From Siphonodentalium dalli (lineage: Eukaryota; Mollusca; Scaphopoda; Gadilida; Siphonodentaliidae): a stretch of 64,000 bases of DNA. Location of the stretch: the NCBI GenBank assembly GCA_032622095.1, contig CP136063.1, positions 27,158,987-27,222,986 on the forward strand, in the 5' to 3' direction. A program made the position numbers and the translations under genes. Shown here piece by piece: positions 49,601 to 61,410 of the stretch (position 1 is its first letter; every line of letters begins with the position of its first letter). The notes under the pieces were generated by a model. That model saw only the letters and a program-made list of their open reading frames with translations, did not search any database and had not been told where the DNA came from.

Positions 49601-51717
49601 CCGCGCTTGTGCAAGATTAATTATTTCATGACGGGGAGCTGTGATGGTGCAACATTAACTTTTTTATGACGGGAGCTGTGCTGGTGCAGCATAAATTTTT
49701 TCATGAGGGGAACTACATTGGGGCAGCATTAATTCTTTCATGACGGGAGCGGTCCTGGTGCAGCATTTATGATTGGGGCTGCGTTGGTGCAGCAACATTA
49801 ACCCTTTCACGATCGGAGCGGCGTTGGTGCAGCATTAACCCTTTCGTGTAAAATTATTTTATTATGGGAGTTGTGCTGGTACAGCGTTTATTCTTTTATG
49901 ATGGGAGTTGCGTTGTGCAGCATTAACCCTTTTATGGCGGGAGCTGCGTTGGTGCGGGATTAACCCTTTCATGAAATGAACTATACTGGTGCTGCATTAA
50001 TTCTTTTATGATGGGAGCTTTGCTGGTTCAGCATTTATTCTTTTATGATTATTTTATTATGGGAGTTGTGTTGGTACAGCGTTTATTCTTTTATGATGGG
50101 AGTTGCGTTGTGCAGCATTAACCCTTTCATGAATGGAGCTGCGTTGGGCAACATTAATTTTTTCATGACGGGAGCTGTGCTGGTGCAGCATTAACCTTTT
50201 TATGCCGGGAGCTGCGTTGGTGCAGTATTAACCCTTTCATGACGGGATCTGCGTTGGTGCAGCATTAACCCTTTCATGACGGGAGCTGCGCTGTGCAGCT
50301 TTAACTCTTTCGTGACGGGAGCTGCGCTGGTGCAGCATTAATTATTTTATGATGGGATATGTGCTGGTGCAGCAATAACCCTTTCACGACGGATCTGCGT
50401 TGGTGGAGCATTAATTATTTTATGACGGGAGTTGTGCTGGTACAGCGTTTATTCTTGTATGATGGGAGTTGCGTTGTGCAGCATTAACCCTTTCATGACT
50501 GGAGCTGCGTTGGGCAGCATTAATTTTTTCATGACGGGAGCTGTGCTGGTGCAGCATTAACCTTTTTATGGCGGGAGCTGTGTTGGTGCAGTATTAACCC
50601 TTTCATGACGGGATATGCGTTGGTTCAGCATTAACCCTTTCATGACGGGAGCTTCGCTGGTGCAGCATTAATTATTTTATGATGGAATCTGTGCTGGTGC
50701 AGCATTAACCCTTTCACGACGGATCTGCGTTGGTGCAGCATTAATTATTTTATGACGGGACCTGCGTTGATGCAGCATTAACCCTTTCATGACGAGAGCT
50801 GCGCTGGTGCAGGATTAACCCTTTCACAATTGGGAGTTGTGCTTGTGCAGCGTTAGCCCTTTCATGACGGGAGCTGCGCTGGTGCAGCATTAATTATTTC
50901 ATGACGGGAGCTAATTTGGAACAGCATTAATTCTTTCATGACGGGAGCTGTGCTGGTGCAGCATTTATTTTTTTATGACGGGAGCTGTGCTGGTTCAGCA
51001 TTAATTATTGTATGATGGAAGCTGCGTTGGTGCAGCAGCATTAACCATTTTATGGCGGGAGCTGCGTTGGTGCAGCATTAACCCTTTCATGAAAGGAACT
51101 ATACTGGTGCAGCATTAATTCTTTTGTGGTGGGAGCTGTGCTGGTGCAGCATTTATTATTTTATGATGGGAGTTGCGTTGGTGCAGCATTAACCATTTCA
51201 TGACTGGAGCTGCGTTGGGGCATCATTATTTCTTTCATGACGGGAGGTGTGCTGGTGTAGCATTAACCTTTTTATGATGGGATCTGCGTTAGTGCAGCAT
51301 TAACCCTTTCATGACGGGAGCTGCGCTGGTGCAGCATTAACCCGTTCATGACGGGAGCTGTGCTGGTGCAGCATTAATTCTTTCATGACGGGAGCTGCGT
51401 TGGGGCAGCATTAATTCTTTCATGACGCGAGCTTTTCTGGTTTAGCGTTAATTCTTTTATGATGGTAGCTGCGTTGGTGCAGCAATATTAACCCGTTCAT
51501 GGCGGGAGCTGCGTTGGTGCAGCAATATTAACCCTTTCATAGCGGGAGCTGCGTTGGTGCAGCATTAATTATTTTACGATGGGAGCTGTGCTGGTGCAGC
51601 ATTTATTCTTTTATGATCGGAGTTGCGTTGGTGCAGCATTAACCCTTTCGTGATGGGAGCTGCTTTCGGGCAGCATTAATTAGTTCATGACGGGATCTGT
51701 GCTGGTGCAGCATTAAC
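46690..51717. repeat. 37-bp satellite array, about 135 copies
   Basis: The unit is 37 bp, of the form GGGAGCTGCGCTGGTGCAGC followed by ATTAACCCTTTCATGAC. It carries a hairpin-forming GCTGC-n6-GCAGC inside each unit. Two main variants alternate irregularly: CCCTTTCATGACGGG and TTATTTTATGATGGG. Blocks are repeated at larger scale; the GACGCGAGCTGTGCTG...CAGCAGTATT series at about 48,656 recurs near 49,104 (offset about 448 bp) and, more diverged, near 51,420. The period is not a multiple of three, so open frames across it are fortuitous. Confidence 0.94.
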
Positions 51718-51721
51718 ATAT

Positions 51722-52045
51722 TTGGGAGACTTTAATGGGCAATTTGAAAAGTCCGATGACCGAAACATGGCATTCAAAAATCTTGTCAAACGAATCAAAA
51801 TGGTGTCCGTCAATCGCACTTATTGCCAGGATAATCCGTGTACTACATGTATCCCATTTGGCGATGGGCGGTATGGAGGAACGATCGTTGATCATATTTT
51901 AATTCCACATACTCTTATTCCTTTCATACAAGAAGTACACGTACTAAACTATGATGCAATCGATGTATACAATCATAGGCCAATCACTCTGAGAATGCTA
52001 TTTGAAATGCGTTATCGAGATGCACTTGTAGAAATAAACATCTGA
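51722..52045 (+). pseudogene. LINE endonuclease domain, C-terminal part
   Basis: The piece opens at the truncation point with GDFNG, the conserved GDFN block of the exonuclease-endonuclease-phosphatase fold. It later shows a DHIL block (residues about 57-60) and NHRPI (residues about 86-90), which stand in for the DH and SDHxPI motifs that close the EN active site. In NHRPI the usual S-D before the catalytic histidine is replaced, so the activity may be lost. The true protein start and the first half of the domain are missing. A frameshift follows near 52,045. Confidence 0.75.
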
Positions 52046-52065
52046 AACCTTTTTGGAACGACATT

Positions 52066-52461
52066 TTGAAAAATATGCACAAAATTATGCGGACTGTCCG
52101 GCAAAATTGGGTTGATGGAGGTAGACCTCGCTCAGATACCCAGTCTGACAGTTACACGATTTATAAAAATGCAAAGCGTGATTTCCGGAGAGAATATAGA
52201 AAAGCATCTGCTGCATACTTGGCCGAACTAAATGATAAAATCGATGAACGTGCCCAACTTCATCAAAACTATTTATTCCGCGCATTAAACACGAAGCGGC
52301 AGAGAACTCATATAGATAAGAGCGCATTTTTTACGTATGAAGGACAAACTCTTCGTCATGATAATGATATCGCAGAAGGATGGGCATCTTATTTTGAGAA
52401 ACTATATTCACCGTTGTATAGACCGGAGTTTGACACTCAAAACTTCAACTACATAAATTAA
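52066..52461 (+). pseudogene. LINE EN-RT linker region
   Basis: A 131-codon piece, rich in charged residues, between the endonuclease and RT. The KRDFRREYRKAS segment and the FFTYEGQTL...IAEGWASYFEKLYSP block resemble the conserved linker of CR1/L2-type LINE proteins, where a W..YF..L motif precedes the RT. It is in the same frame as the RT piece, separated from it only by two stop codons (52,459-52,461 and 52,474-52,476). Confidence 0.78.
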
Positions 52462-52476
52462 TTTGTTACGCGATAA

Positions 52477-53179
52477 ATTGGCAGTGGTCAATCTGATGAT
52501 ATCGATAAACGCATAATCTTTTCAGTAACTACAGACGAATTACTTCTTGTGTATCGCAGTCTCAGCTTTGAAAAAGCAACCGGTTGGGATGGGATTTCGA
52601 ACGAGCATTTGATCTATGGAAGTCAGAAGTTGACTCAGACGATTGCGAATCTCCTAACAGTCCTGATTCAAGCACAAACGGTCCCATCACAGTTAAAGCG
52701 CGGTTTAATCATAACATTATATAAAGGTGGCACAAAACCCAGAACAGATTTTGACAGTTACAGAGCTATAACACTGATGCCAACTTTATACAAGTTACTC
52801 GAAAAGGTTTTACAAGCTAGAATAGATCTGTACCCACCAAAATTACTTGATGTACACCCGCTTCAACACGGATTCCAAAAAGGCATAAACGCAAAAATGA
52901 CATCATATGTAATGAAAGAATGTATCTCATATGTAGCCGAAAGTAAACAAAAACTGTATAGTCTGTTTCTAGATCTGTGGAAGGCATTTGATACCGTCTG
53001 GATCAACGGATTATTATACAAGCTGCACGAATGTGGGTTCAGAGGAAATTTACTTCGATTGATGCGCGAACTTCTGACCAACGTCACATGCTCTATTCGT
53101 CACAATAACGTTTTATCCAGGTGGTTTGATGTGAGACAGGAAGCCAGGCAAGGGGTTATCCTCTCCCCTTTGTACTATA
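52477..53179 (+). pseudogene. LINE reverse transcriptase, first part
   Basis: The open frame runs from the stop at 52,474 through the RT fingers and palm. Seen in order are EKATGWDGIS (substrate-binding block), GLIITLYKGG, YRAITLMPTLYKLLEKVL, GFQKG, LDLWKAFDTVW with the motif A aspartate, and RQGVILSP just before the break. The frame then runs into the DNA element at 53,180 and stops within five bases. The remaining palm, including ADD, lies 8 kb downstream at 61,163. Removing the insertion and one TA puts both parts in the same frame. Confidence 0.9.
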
Positions 53180-53192
53180 CACTGTAAAAAAG

Positions 53193-53329
53193 GCTGTGTG
53201 GCAGCTTCCACACAATGACTGTGTGGAGGCATTATCTGAACATAAATGTGTACACAATACACACATATGTGTGTATCACCCAATATCCACACATATATGT
53301 GTACATCAATGTACCACACATATTTGTAT
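53193..53329. repeat. Left subterminal CACACA/TGTGTG palindrome array
   Basis: Short imperfect palindromes follow one another: CCACACAATGACTGTGTGG, CACACATATGTGTGT, CCACACATATATGTGTAC and ACCACACATATTTGT. They resemble the subterminal transposase-binding repeats known from CACTA and some hAT elements. The array is cut short by the inner foldback element at 53,330. Confidence 0.65.
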
Positions 53330-56300
53330 TAGTCCGGGAGCCAATAGGGGTACCCTTGCACCCCCCCCCTGGGACTTAACTTCACCCCACTCATTTTGTT
53401 CCTTATTATGTCCTTCAACTTTTAAGCAATGTTAACAAGAAAAAAAAGTGGCCGTGTAGACTCCAGACAAGATGGCGTCCATCATGGCCGCCGTTTTTCA
53501 GACAAGACCCTCAGTCAATTTTATGCAAATTATAGCGGGAAGATCTTGTAAAATGTATACAAATTTATATATTTTCGTGAAGCTGAGACATAATGACACA
53601 TTTTTGGGCCAAAATTGAAACTCACCATCCAAGATGGCCGCCAAAATGGCCACCGGAAGTTGAAAATATAACATTTTTTCACAAATATCTTCTAGATCTA
53701 TTCATGCTGTTTGGAACTGGTTGAGTAATGCAACTTTATTTTGTGTTTTGTATATTAACTGATCATTGGAGCAACAAAATATACAATTATTGGGGTCCTA
53801 ACCCCTTCCGATCCCTCAAAAATTCGATTTTACAGAATGCGGTATAAAATTTCACAAAAAATCACAATTGGGATTCTAGTCATATTTCAACAAGAAATGA
53901 ACAGAACTTTGTAATGTAAGTGAGGCATATCATTAACTATTAATATTCCAAATCACTGGAACCAAAATTCTTACTTTGGCTCAATATGGCCGCCAAAATA
54001 TGGAAAATGGTAAATATTACACCAGGGTGTCCTGCAATCGCTTACAAGTTGTGGTTGGTGTATACAATTGGCTATTCTGCATTCTATACATTGAATACTA
54101 ACATGTCTGATGCACTATGGTTAATTCTTACTATTGTCACCACTGACATCGTCAAACATATTGGACTTTTCTCTCAAAAACTTGACATAAATATTGGCAA
54201 AAATTAACTTTTCAGGTTGGGACCATTTTTTCAGGTAACATATAACTATCTTTGGATTGAAAGGTGTTTATTGTTTTGGTCTATCTTACATGTGTCTCAC
54301 TACGGTGTTTATAGACTAAATTGCTCAAGATGGCTTCCAAAATGGCAACCAAATTCGTAGAATGTTAATTTTTTACATATATCCCGAACATTCTCTGCGT
54401 TATCCGAAAAGGTAGCATATTGTGACTCACTTGGTTATTATACATGTTAGTTAATTAACTGACAACTACATGTTCTATTCTGGTTGTCTCAGTTCCGTAT
54501 GGGGCATGTCAAATTCATTTTAAAGTATGCAATTTTGCCGAGAACCTCTTTTGTGATTTTGGCCACATTTATTGAAAGGAAATGGGCAGAACTTTGATAC
54601 AGAACTGAGATGGACCATAATCTTTGGCTATTCTGGTCCATTATTATAAAATGTCAACAGGATACAGTGTGGATGCAAAGACCATAGCCAGGAAGTTACT
54701 CTATGATCATATGTGAGGTGAATAGGTTTACAAGGAGTTATTGTATGTCATGACTGATGTGAGTAGGTATACAATGAGTGACTATATGGTTATGAGTGGG
54801 TTGTCCATGGTAAGATGCATCTATGTATACAGGGAGAGGTCATGGTCAGGTGTGAGGTCAATCGGTATGCATGGAGTGACTCTATGGTGTATGGTTGTGT
54901 ATATTCAGTACGGGTGCAACCGGTGTACCTGTATGTTATTGGTGTGGTGTCTGGATATAGCTACATGGTCATCTATGTGTTGATAATGTATATATGGAGT
55001 GACTGTAAGGTCATGGGTGGTATGTGCATGTGTTGTCTGTATGATCATGGATGGGGTGTGTGGATAAATAGGGAGTGATTTTATGGTTACGGGTAATGTG
55101 TACAGGTATACATGGAATGACTGTACGGTCATGATTGAATATGAATACCTGGAGTAAGCTGGGTGGACATTATCAAGGGTGTGGGTATATAGGGAGTGTC
55201 CGTGTGGTAATGGTGGGATGTATATTTATATATCTCGTGGATGTGTTATCATTTGTGGGTGTATAAGGCTAAGCTGTATTATCATGGATGGCGTGTATGA
55301 TTATGCAGTGAATTGCTGAATTGTCATGTCTGAGGTGTATAATTATGCAAGTATGGCGTGTTTGAGTGGTCGTGTGTGCGGTTTTTTTGTATATCTGGAA
55401 GGGATTAATGGCCATTAGTGAGGTTTACATGTATACCTGGAGTGAATCTATAGTCTAGGGTGGGCTGATTATGTATATCGAGTGGTTATATGACTATGTG
55501 TGTCGAATATGTATACAAGTAGTGACTGTATTGTTAATGGTGAGATGAGTACATGTAGGTATACAAGTAGTGACTGTATGGTCACAAATGTAATGAACAT
55601 CTATACAGGGGGTGACTAAATGGTCATGTGTCAGGCGTATACCTGGTGTTCCTGTTTGGTGACTCGTGGCGGTATGGTCATGTGTAGGTTATAACAGCAT
55701 ACACACGTTGCTTTATTGTCATGGGTGAGGGATATGAGTATATAGCGAGTGGCTATATGGCCATGGATGAGGTGCATATGCATACATGGAGGTACTATAC
55801 TGACATGGATGGGGTGTATTAGTATATCTTGAGTGGCTATTCGGCTATGATGTGACAAATAGGGATACAGGGAGTGACATGGTCAATGTTGAGGTGAATA
55901 TGTATACAAGGATTGGCCATGATCATGTATGAATGTTTTAAATAGGTACACACGGGGTGACTATATGGCCATAGGTCAGGTGAAGGAGTATACTAGGTGA
56001 CATGGTCAAGGGTATGTGTATGAAGCGAGTGGCTATATGGCCACTGGTGAGGTGAATATGTATACCGGAATGACTTTATGGTGTTGATGTAGATATTGAT
56101 TGTCTATTTGACCATGCGTTTGGAGAATAGGTATACAGGGGGTGACCTTATGGCCAATGGTGAGATGAGTGGGTATACAAGGAGTGACTATATGGTTATG
56201 GGTCATGTTGAGGAGTATACCCGGTGTGCCTGCATTGTGACGCATGGCCAGATATACCAATACCCGCACATACGACCACTCATAAGTTCCATACTTGCCA

Positions 56301-57880
56301 CTCATAAGTTATATACACGCCATCCATGATCATACATCTACTCCCCATACACCACCAATGATAACACATCCAAGACATATATAAATATATGTCCCACCGT
56401 CACCAACATGGGACTCCTTATATACCCACACATCATTCATGACCATACAATAACTCCCTGTATACCTATTATTCTCATCTATGACCATAGAGTAACTCCG
56501 TGGCTGCCATCTTGGCTTCCATCCTGTATCCAGTTGATAACTTTGTATCATAGTGGGCCTGAATACCCACATATCATGATGGTTCATCTCAGTTCCGTCT
56601 CAAAGTTCTGCCCATTTCCTTTCAATAATATGGCCAGAAGCACAAAAGAGGTTCTCCGCAAAATTCCATACTGCAACTTTAAAATGAATTTGTCATGTCC
56701 CATACGGAACTGGGACAAATATAATAGAACGTATTTGTCAGTTAATTAACTAATACGTAAAATAACCAAGTGAGTCACAATTTGCTATCTTTTTCGGATA
56801 ACGCAGAGAATAATGTTCGGGATATGTTAACTTTTAACTTTTTACAAATTTGGTTGCCATTTTGGAAGCCATCTTGAGCATTTTAGTCTTTAAACAGCAC
56901 CGTGTGACACACTTAAGATAGATCAAAACAATAAACACCTTTGATACCAAAGATAGTTGCATTTTACTTGAACAAATGGTCGAACCCTGAAAAGTGAATT
57001 TTTGTCGATATTTATGTCAAATTTGTGAGAGAAAAATCCCATATTTCTGGTGATGTCAGTGGTGACAATAGTAAAAATGATCCATGGTGCCTCAGAGATG
57101 TTAGTATGCAATGTATAGAATACAGATTAGCCTATTGTATACATCAACCATAACTTGTAAGCGATTGCAGGATACCCTGGGGAAATATTTACCATTTTCC
57201 ATATTTTGGCGGCCATTTTCGCAGCCATTTTTAGCCAAGGTAAGATTTTTTGTTCCAGAGAGTTGGAATATTCATAGGTAATGATATGCCTCACTTACAT
57301 TACAATGTTCTTTTCATTTCTTTTTGAAATATGACTAGAATCCCAATTGTGATTTTTTGTAAAATTTTGTACCGCGTTCTGTAAAATCGAATTTTTGAGG
57401 GATCAGAAGGGGCTAGGACCCCATTAGTTGCACATTTAATTGCTCCAATGATCAATTAATATACACAACACTAAATAAAGTCATATTACTCAACCAGTTC
57501 CAAACAGCATGAATTGATCTAGAAGATATTTGTGAAAACATTTCAATTTTCAACTTCCGGCGGCCATTTTGGCGGCCATCTTGGATGATGAGTTTCAATT
57601 TTGGCCCAAAAAGTGTCATTATGTCTTAGCTTCACGAAAATATATACATTTGTATACATTTTACAAGATCTTCCCGCTATAATTTGCATAAAACTGACCT
57701 AGGGTCTGGTCTGAAAAACGGCGGCCATGATGGACGCCATCTTGTCTGGAGTCTACACGGCCACTTTTTGTTCTTGTTAACATTGCTTAAAAGTTGAAGG
57801 ACATAATAAGGAACAAAATAAATGGGGTGAAGTTAAGTCCCAGGGGGGGTGCAAGGGTACCCCTATTAGCTCCCGGACTA
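53330..57880. mobile_element. Foldback element, 4.55 kb, with arms of about 1.45 kb
   Basis: The left arm (about 53,330-54,790) and the right arm (about 56,400-57,880) are inverted copies. They begin with TAGTCCGGGAGC and CCTTGCACCCC on one side and end with the complement GCTCCCGGACTA on the other. TAT stands at both outer edges and may be a 3-bp target duplication. The arms are rich in AAGATGGC and GGCCGCCAT words. The core (about 54,790-56,400) consists of degenerate tandem repeats of about 45-50 bp. No coding sequence is recognised. Long inverted repeats enclosing tandem repeats are the layout of foldback elements (Drosophila FB, sea urchin TU). Sequence of the same family occurs in the giant inverted repeat. 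Confidence 0.78.
54791..56399 (+). repeat. Core tandem repeats of the foldback element
   Basis: Loosely periodic units are built from GTGAGGTGAATA, GGTATACAGGGAGTGACT and ATATGGTCATGG words, 40-55 bp apart. Copies are strongly diverged and the spacing is irregular. Frames of 60-90 codons on both strands have a reiterated, compositionally biased sequence and are not credible genes. Confidence 0.7.
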
Positions 57881-60584
57881 TATGTGACGTCGGTTTTTTT
57901 AAATTTCACGTGGTGGTCACGCGCGCGTCGTTGTTTCGTACAGGCTCACAGGCTGCCGTAAAGTGTACACATGGGGAGTCTTGTTGATTGTGGTGGATCT
58001 CGAAATTCGATATTTTGGTTGGTCTCTTCGATTATTTCTATAGTTAAGGTAAGACTATATTTAAATTGGCAAGATATTCACCTTTGTGAGAATTTCCGTA
58101 TCTATTTTGTATAAAACATGATTGAACGAAATAATAAACTTGATTTGGATTTTCTGATTCATCAATTCCCTGTCGCATAGTCATATATTTACATTTTAGA
58201 GTTGTGCGTTTATCTGGGTTTATCTGTTGTTTCTGTAGTCTATATGATACACATCTTTCCGAAGCACAAAACCTGCTCGAAAATTGTCTTTATGTAAATT
58301 GACAAATTCAACTGTGTGGTGAAGACATTTACTGAACAAATGTGTGTTCATCACATACACACTATATATTATACAGCGTGCTTTAAACCAGAACCACAAT
58401 TTTATTATTTTGCACGGTAAGGTTCTCATATTGATACAGTAACGACGTTTTTTGTGTTTATATGGAATGCAGATGAGAGGAAATATATACTGAGACAAGT
58501 GACGTGGCGACATGGCGGATATTGGGAAGGGTGTGTTGATTTTTCAACCAGTAATTAGTGGGAAATTTATAGTTTTTTTAGACAAACAGTAGCATATTTT
58601 TCTACTTTTGGTAAAACAAAAATGGCCTCAAATGGCCATCGGGTGGAAGACTTCCATTTGGTTGGAAATTCTAATAGTTGGAAAGCTTGAGGTACCAATT
58701 GGAAAATTCAGAACGAGAGGGGGGTGTGCAAATATAATTCTACAAATATGGTTCAAGGGGGTTGGTGGGGTGTACTGCGACATTTGAAGGTGGAGACCCC
58801 ACCCCCCACCAACGGCGACAACTGAGCCGCGTCCATGAATGAGAAGCTTGTGGCTGTCACTGAAATGCCCTAGTCGCATACTACGAAGTTCTATAAGACA
58901 TGTGGCACCCGGAATCACACAAAATGTGTGAAATTGGTGTTTCAAATTAATTTCATTTGAATATGATGAGCATCAATGTTGCAATAAACCTTGAAATACC
59001 ACAATGGACGATCAATGTACCAAGGGAAACAAATTGTTCGGTGGGTGGGGTATTTATTTGTCAATTATATTGGTGGTTTGCCAAGACGATGTGAAAAATT
59101 AACATGCATAATTTGGCTCCTCTGCTATGTATAACTTGTTACCGAGGGAGGGGCCCGGGGGGGGGGTGATGTCGTATATCTAATACATATGTAGCCACCG
59201 TTTGTGTCCAAAACTTTAAATTGGGAAGAATATTATGTCATTCAATAAATGTCATAGCAAATAATGAACTTAGAGATAATCTAAAATTATAAATACTGCA
59301 GCATAGTGAGATGTGTCATTACAGTATTATTAGCATTTGGACTAAGTGACGTACATGGTGAAGAGTTATCGTTTATACTATAAAAAGGGGTGGGGGGGCT
59401 TATTTTCAAACTCGCCATGTTTCTCATATTATAATCCTTATATATGAATGTATTGTGTTATATATAGCTACAATTCCTTATGTAAAATTGCAAATTTCCC
59501 GTTTCAAGATTGCGCTTAATGGGGCATCGATCTGGCCATATAGATAAAGTAAAATATATTTATAAATTGTCGGAACATTCATTATGTGAAGCTATAATGA
59601 GTAGTACATGTATATATTTAGTATCATTCAAAAACTATATTCCTTTCTGAAAATGCGCTTTAATGTATGAATTATAATACTGTTATAGATGTACATACAA
59701 TGTATACTGTAAATAATATTCCCAATGGCATGTTATAAACAAAATAACTTCTCTGCTTACAGGTTCAATGGTGAAATCATGGCGGTCACGCTGTGTAACG
59801 TCGATGTAAATAACAAGATATGGACATGGCTGCCTTGGCAACGACGCAGATAAACTATAATCAACCAACCAAGAACCACGGTGGAATGTATGAGTTAGAC
59901 ACAAATTCCACAATCAATGATTTTGGTATACATATGATGTCATGTGGTGTATTTTGTTTCTGTGCAAGAGGCGATTACATTCAAAAAGACTATCCTCGTT
60001 GGAGCCCTTGATTTTCTTGTATAGTTCAAGGGATCTCAGAAAGCTTCAGTTAGATTTAGAGCTTGTTCTTCTACACACGTGAGGGTGAGTCTGATGTAAG
60101 ACAGCCAACCAGTAGCAATATATATATATATGTATATATAGCAGAGACTGACTTTCGAATTGTTCCAATACATTCAGTTGAAGGAAAATTCTTGTTATTG
60201 ATGTGAAGCCCATTAATGGAACTGAAACATGCACGCTTATAGTTTAAAGGATGACCAAAATATTACGTGAATGTGTTAAACGGCTGTTTGTTTTGTGTCT
60301 TTGTATTATTGAAATTAAAGACTATAGCTATACTATATCATTCGACAATCACGATTTCTGCTGTGTACACAAAAGAAGGCCGCGGACCCCCGGGATATGC
60401 ATGTTTGCTGTTTGATAAGTTAATATTCGAAAACGTCCAGCGCCGCACGTCAAGCATCAGTAGACTATAACATTTCATATGTATGGCGGGAAAAAAAGGT
60501 CCAACGATAGCCGAACTATATGTTTGGCCAATAAATATCGAAAAACACTCTTCGTTGAATATGATTTTTTTGCAGGATTAGCAG
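57881..60584. other. Unique interior of the TA-flanked DNA element
   Basis: About 2.7 kb without a long open frame, domain or repeat that I can identify. It includes G-rich patches near 58,700-58,830, where GGGGTTGGTGGGG and CCCCACCCCCCACCAAC could pair, and near 59,155-59,170. If the element once carried a transposase, this is where it would lie, but nothing remains that I recognise. Confidence 0.5.
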
Positions 60585-61150
60585 CCTATTGTTTGGATCG
60601 ACCACACAAATTTGTACACATGTAATGAACACATATGTGTTGTCTTGCCCAACAGCATTGTGTACAAGAACAATACAAAATAGTGTAATGGCGGTGAACA
60701 CTATTGTATGGACCAACCACACAAATGTGTACGCATGTGATTAACACATATGTGTAGTCTCGCCCAACAACATTGTGTACAATAACAATACAAACGTGTG
60801 TGGTAGCGGCGAACATATTGTTTCCTTAGTGCAAACATATTTGTGTCCATTCAACGAACAAATAAATGTGCTGGACCCAAACATCTTTGTGTGTGTCAAC
60901 TACACAACTTTGTAGGCCAGTAACCACACATAAACTGTTCATCTGCATCCACACAATCTTGTGCGCGACTTAGCACACATTTAATGTGTGCATACAAAGA
61001 ACAAGTTGTTTTGGTCGATCCACACAGTATGTTCGCCACCACCACACAACAGATGTGTAGTCATTTGCCACACAATTCACCACACAATGTTGTCCTCGAT
61101 CAAATGGCTACACAAACTGTGTGGTCACTGCGTGGTTCTACCACACAGTC
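60585..61150. repeat. Right subterminal CACACA/TGTGTG palindrome array
   Basis: At least a dozen short imperfect palindromes, for example ACCACACAAATTTGTACACA, AACACATATGTGTTG, CTACACAACTTTGTAG and GCACACATTTAATGTGTGC. Each has a CACA-type half site facing a TGTG-type half site over 2-6 bases. It includes a tandem duplication of about 118 bp (60,588-60,705 and 60,706-60,823). The zone mirrors the shorter left array and leads directly to the right terminus. Confidence 0.7.
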
Positions 61151-61162
61151 GTTTTAAGAGTG

Positions 61163-61370
61163 TATGATCTACGTCGACGAATTAATACATATTCTTGCAA
61201 ACTCACCATTCGGCCTGAACATGCTCGGTGTTAATTGTACGTGTCCAACCCACGCAGATGACATGGTTCTATTATCACTAAATAAATATGGCTTATCAGC
61301 GCTTTGTGATATTTGCAACGAGTACAGCAAAAAATGGCGGTATAAATATAACCATCCAAATGCACTATAG
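61163..61370 (+). pseudogene. LINE reverse transcriptase, second part with ADD motif
   Basis: This continues the RT palm after the DNA element. IYVDELIHIL (residues 2-11) fits the helix after the RQG..LSP block, and ADDMVLLS (31-38) is motif C with the two catalytic aspartates (an alanine replaces the usual preceding Y/F context). A frameshift near 61,370 follows; the sequence after it (IVVFNETK) continues the conserved thumb in another frame. Confidence 0.85.
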
Positions 61371-61410
61371 TAGTATTCAATGAAACTAAAGCAGAATTTT
61401 CGCCACTCAT

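Larger units (their letters stand above)
53180..61162. mobile_element. TA-flanked 7,983-bp DNA element, non-autonomous, CMC-like ends
   Basis: The left end reads CACTGTAAAAAAGGCTGTGT and the complement of the right end reads CACTCTTAAAACGACTGTGT; about 20 of the first 25 positions agree. TA lies on both sides (53,178-53,179 and 61,163-61,164). The LINE reading frame is uninterrupted when the element and one TA are removed, which fixes both edges. Many CACACA/TGTGTG palindromes crowd the subterminal zones. CAC ends with subterminal motif arrays recall the CACTA/Mirage/Chapaev group; a 2-bp TA target is unusual for CACTA proper. No transposase frame is visible. A 4.55-kb foldback element sits inside. 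Confidence 0.82.

Noticed and set aside
54741..56305. Open frames of 75-90 codons in the foldback core
   Set aside because: They re-read a degenerate tandem repeat on both strands and have no recognised domain.
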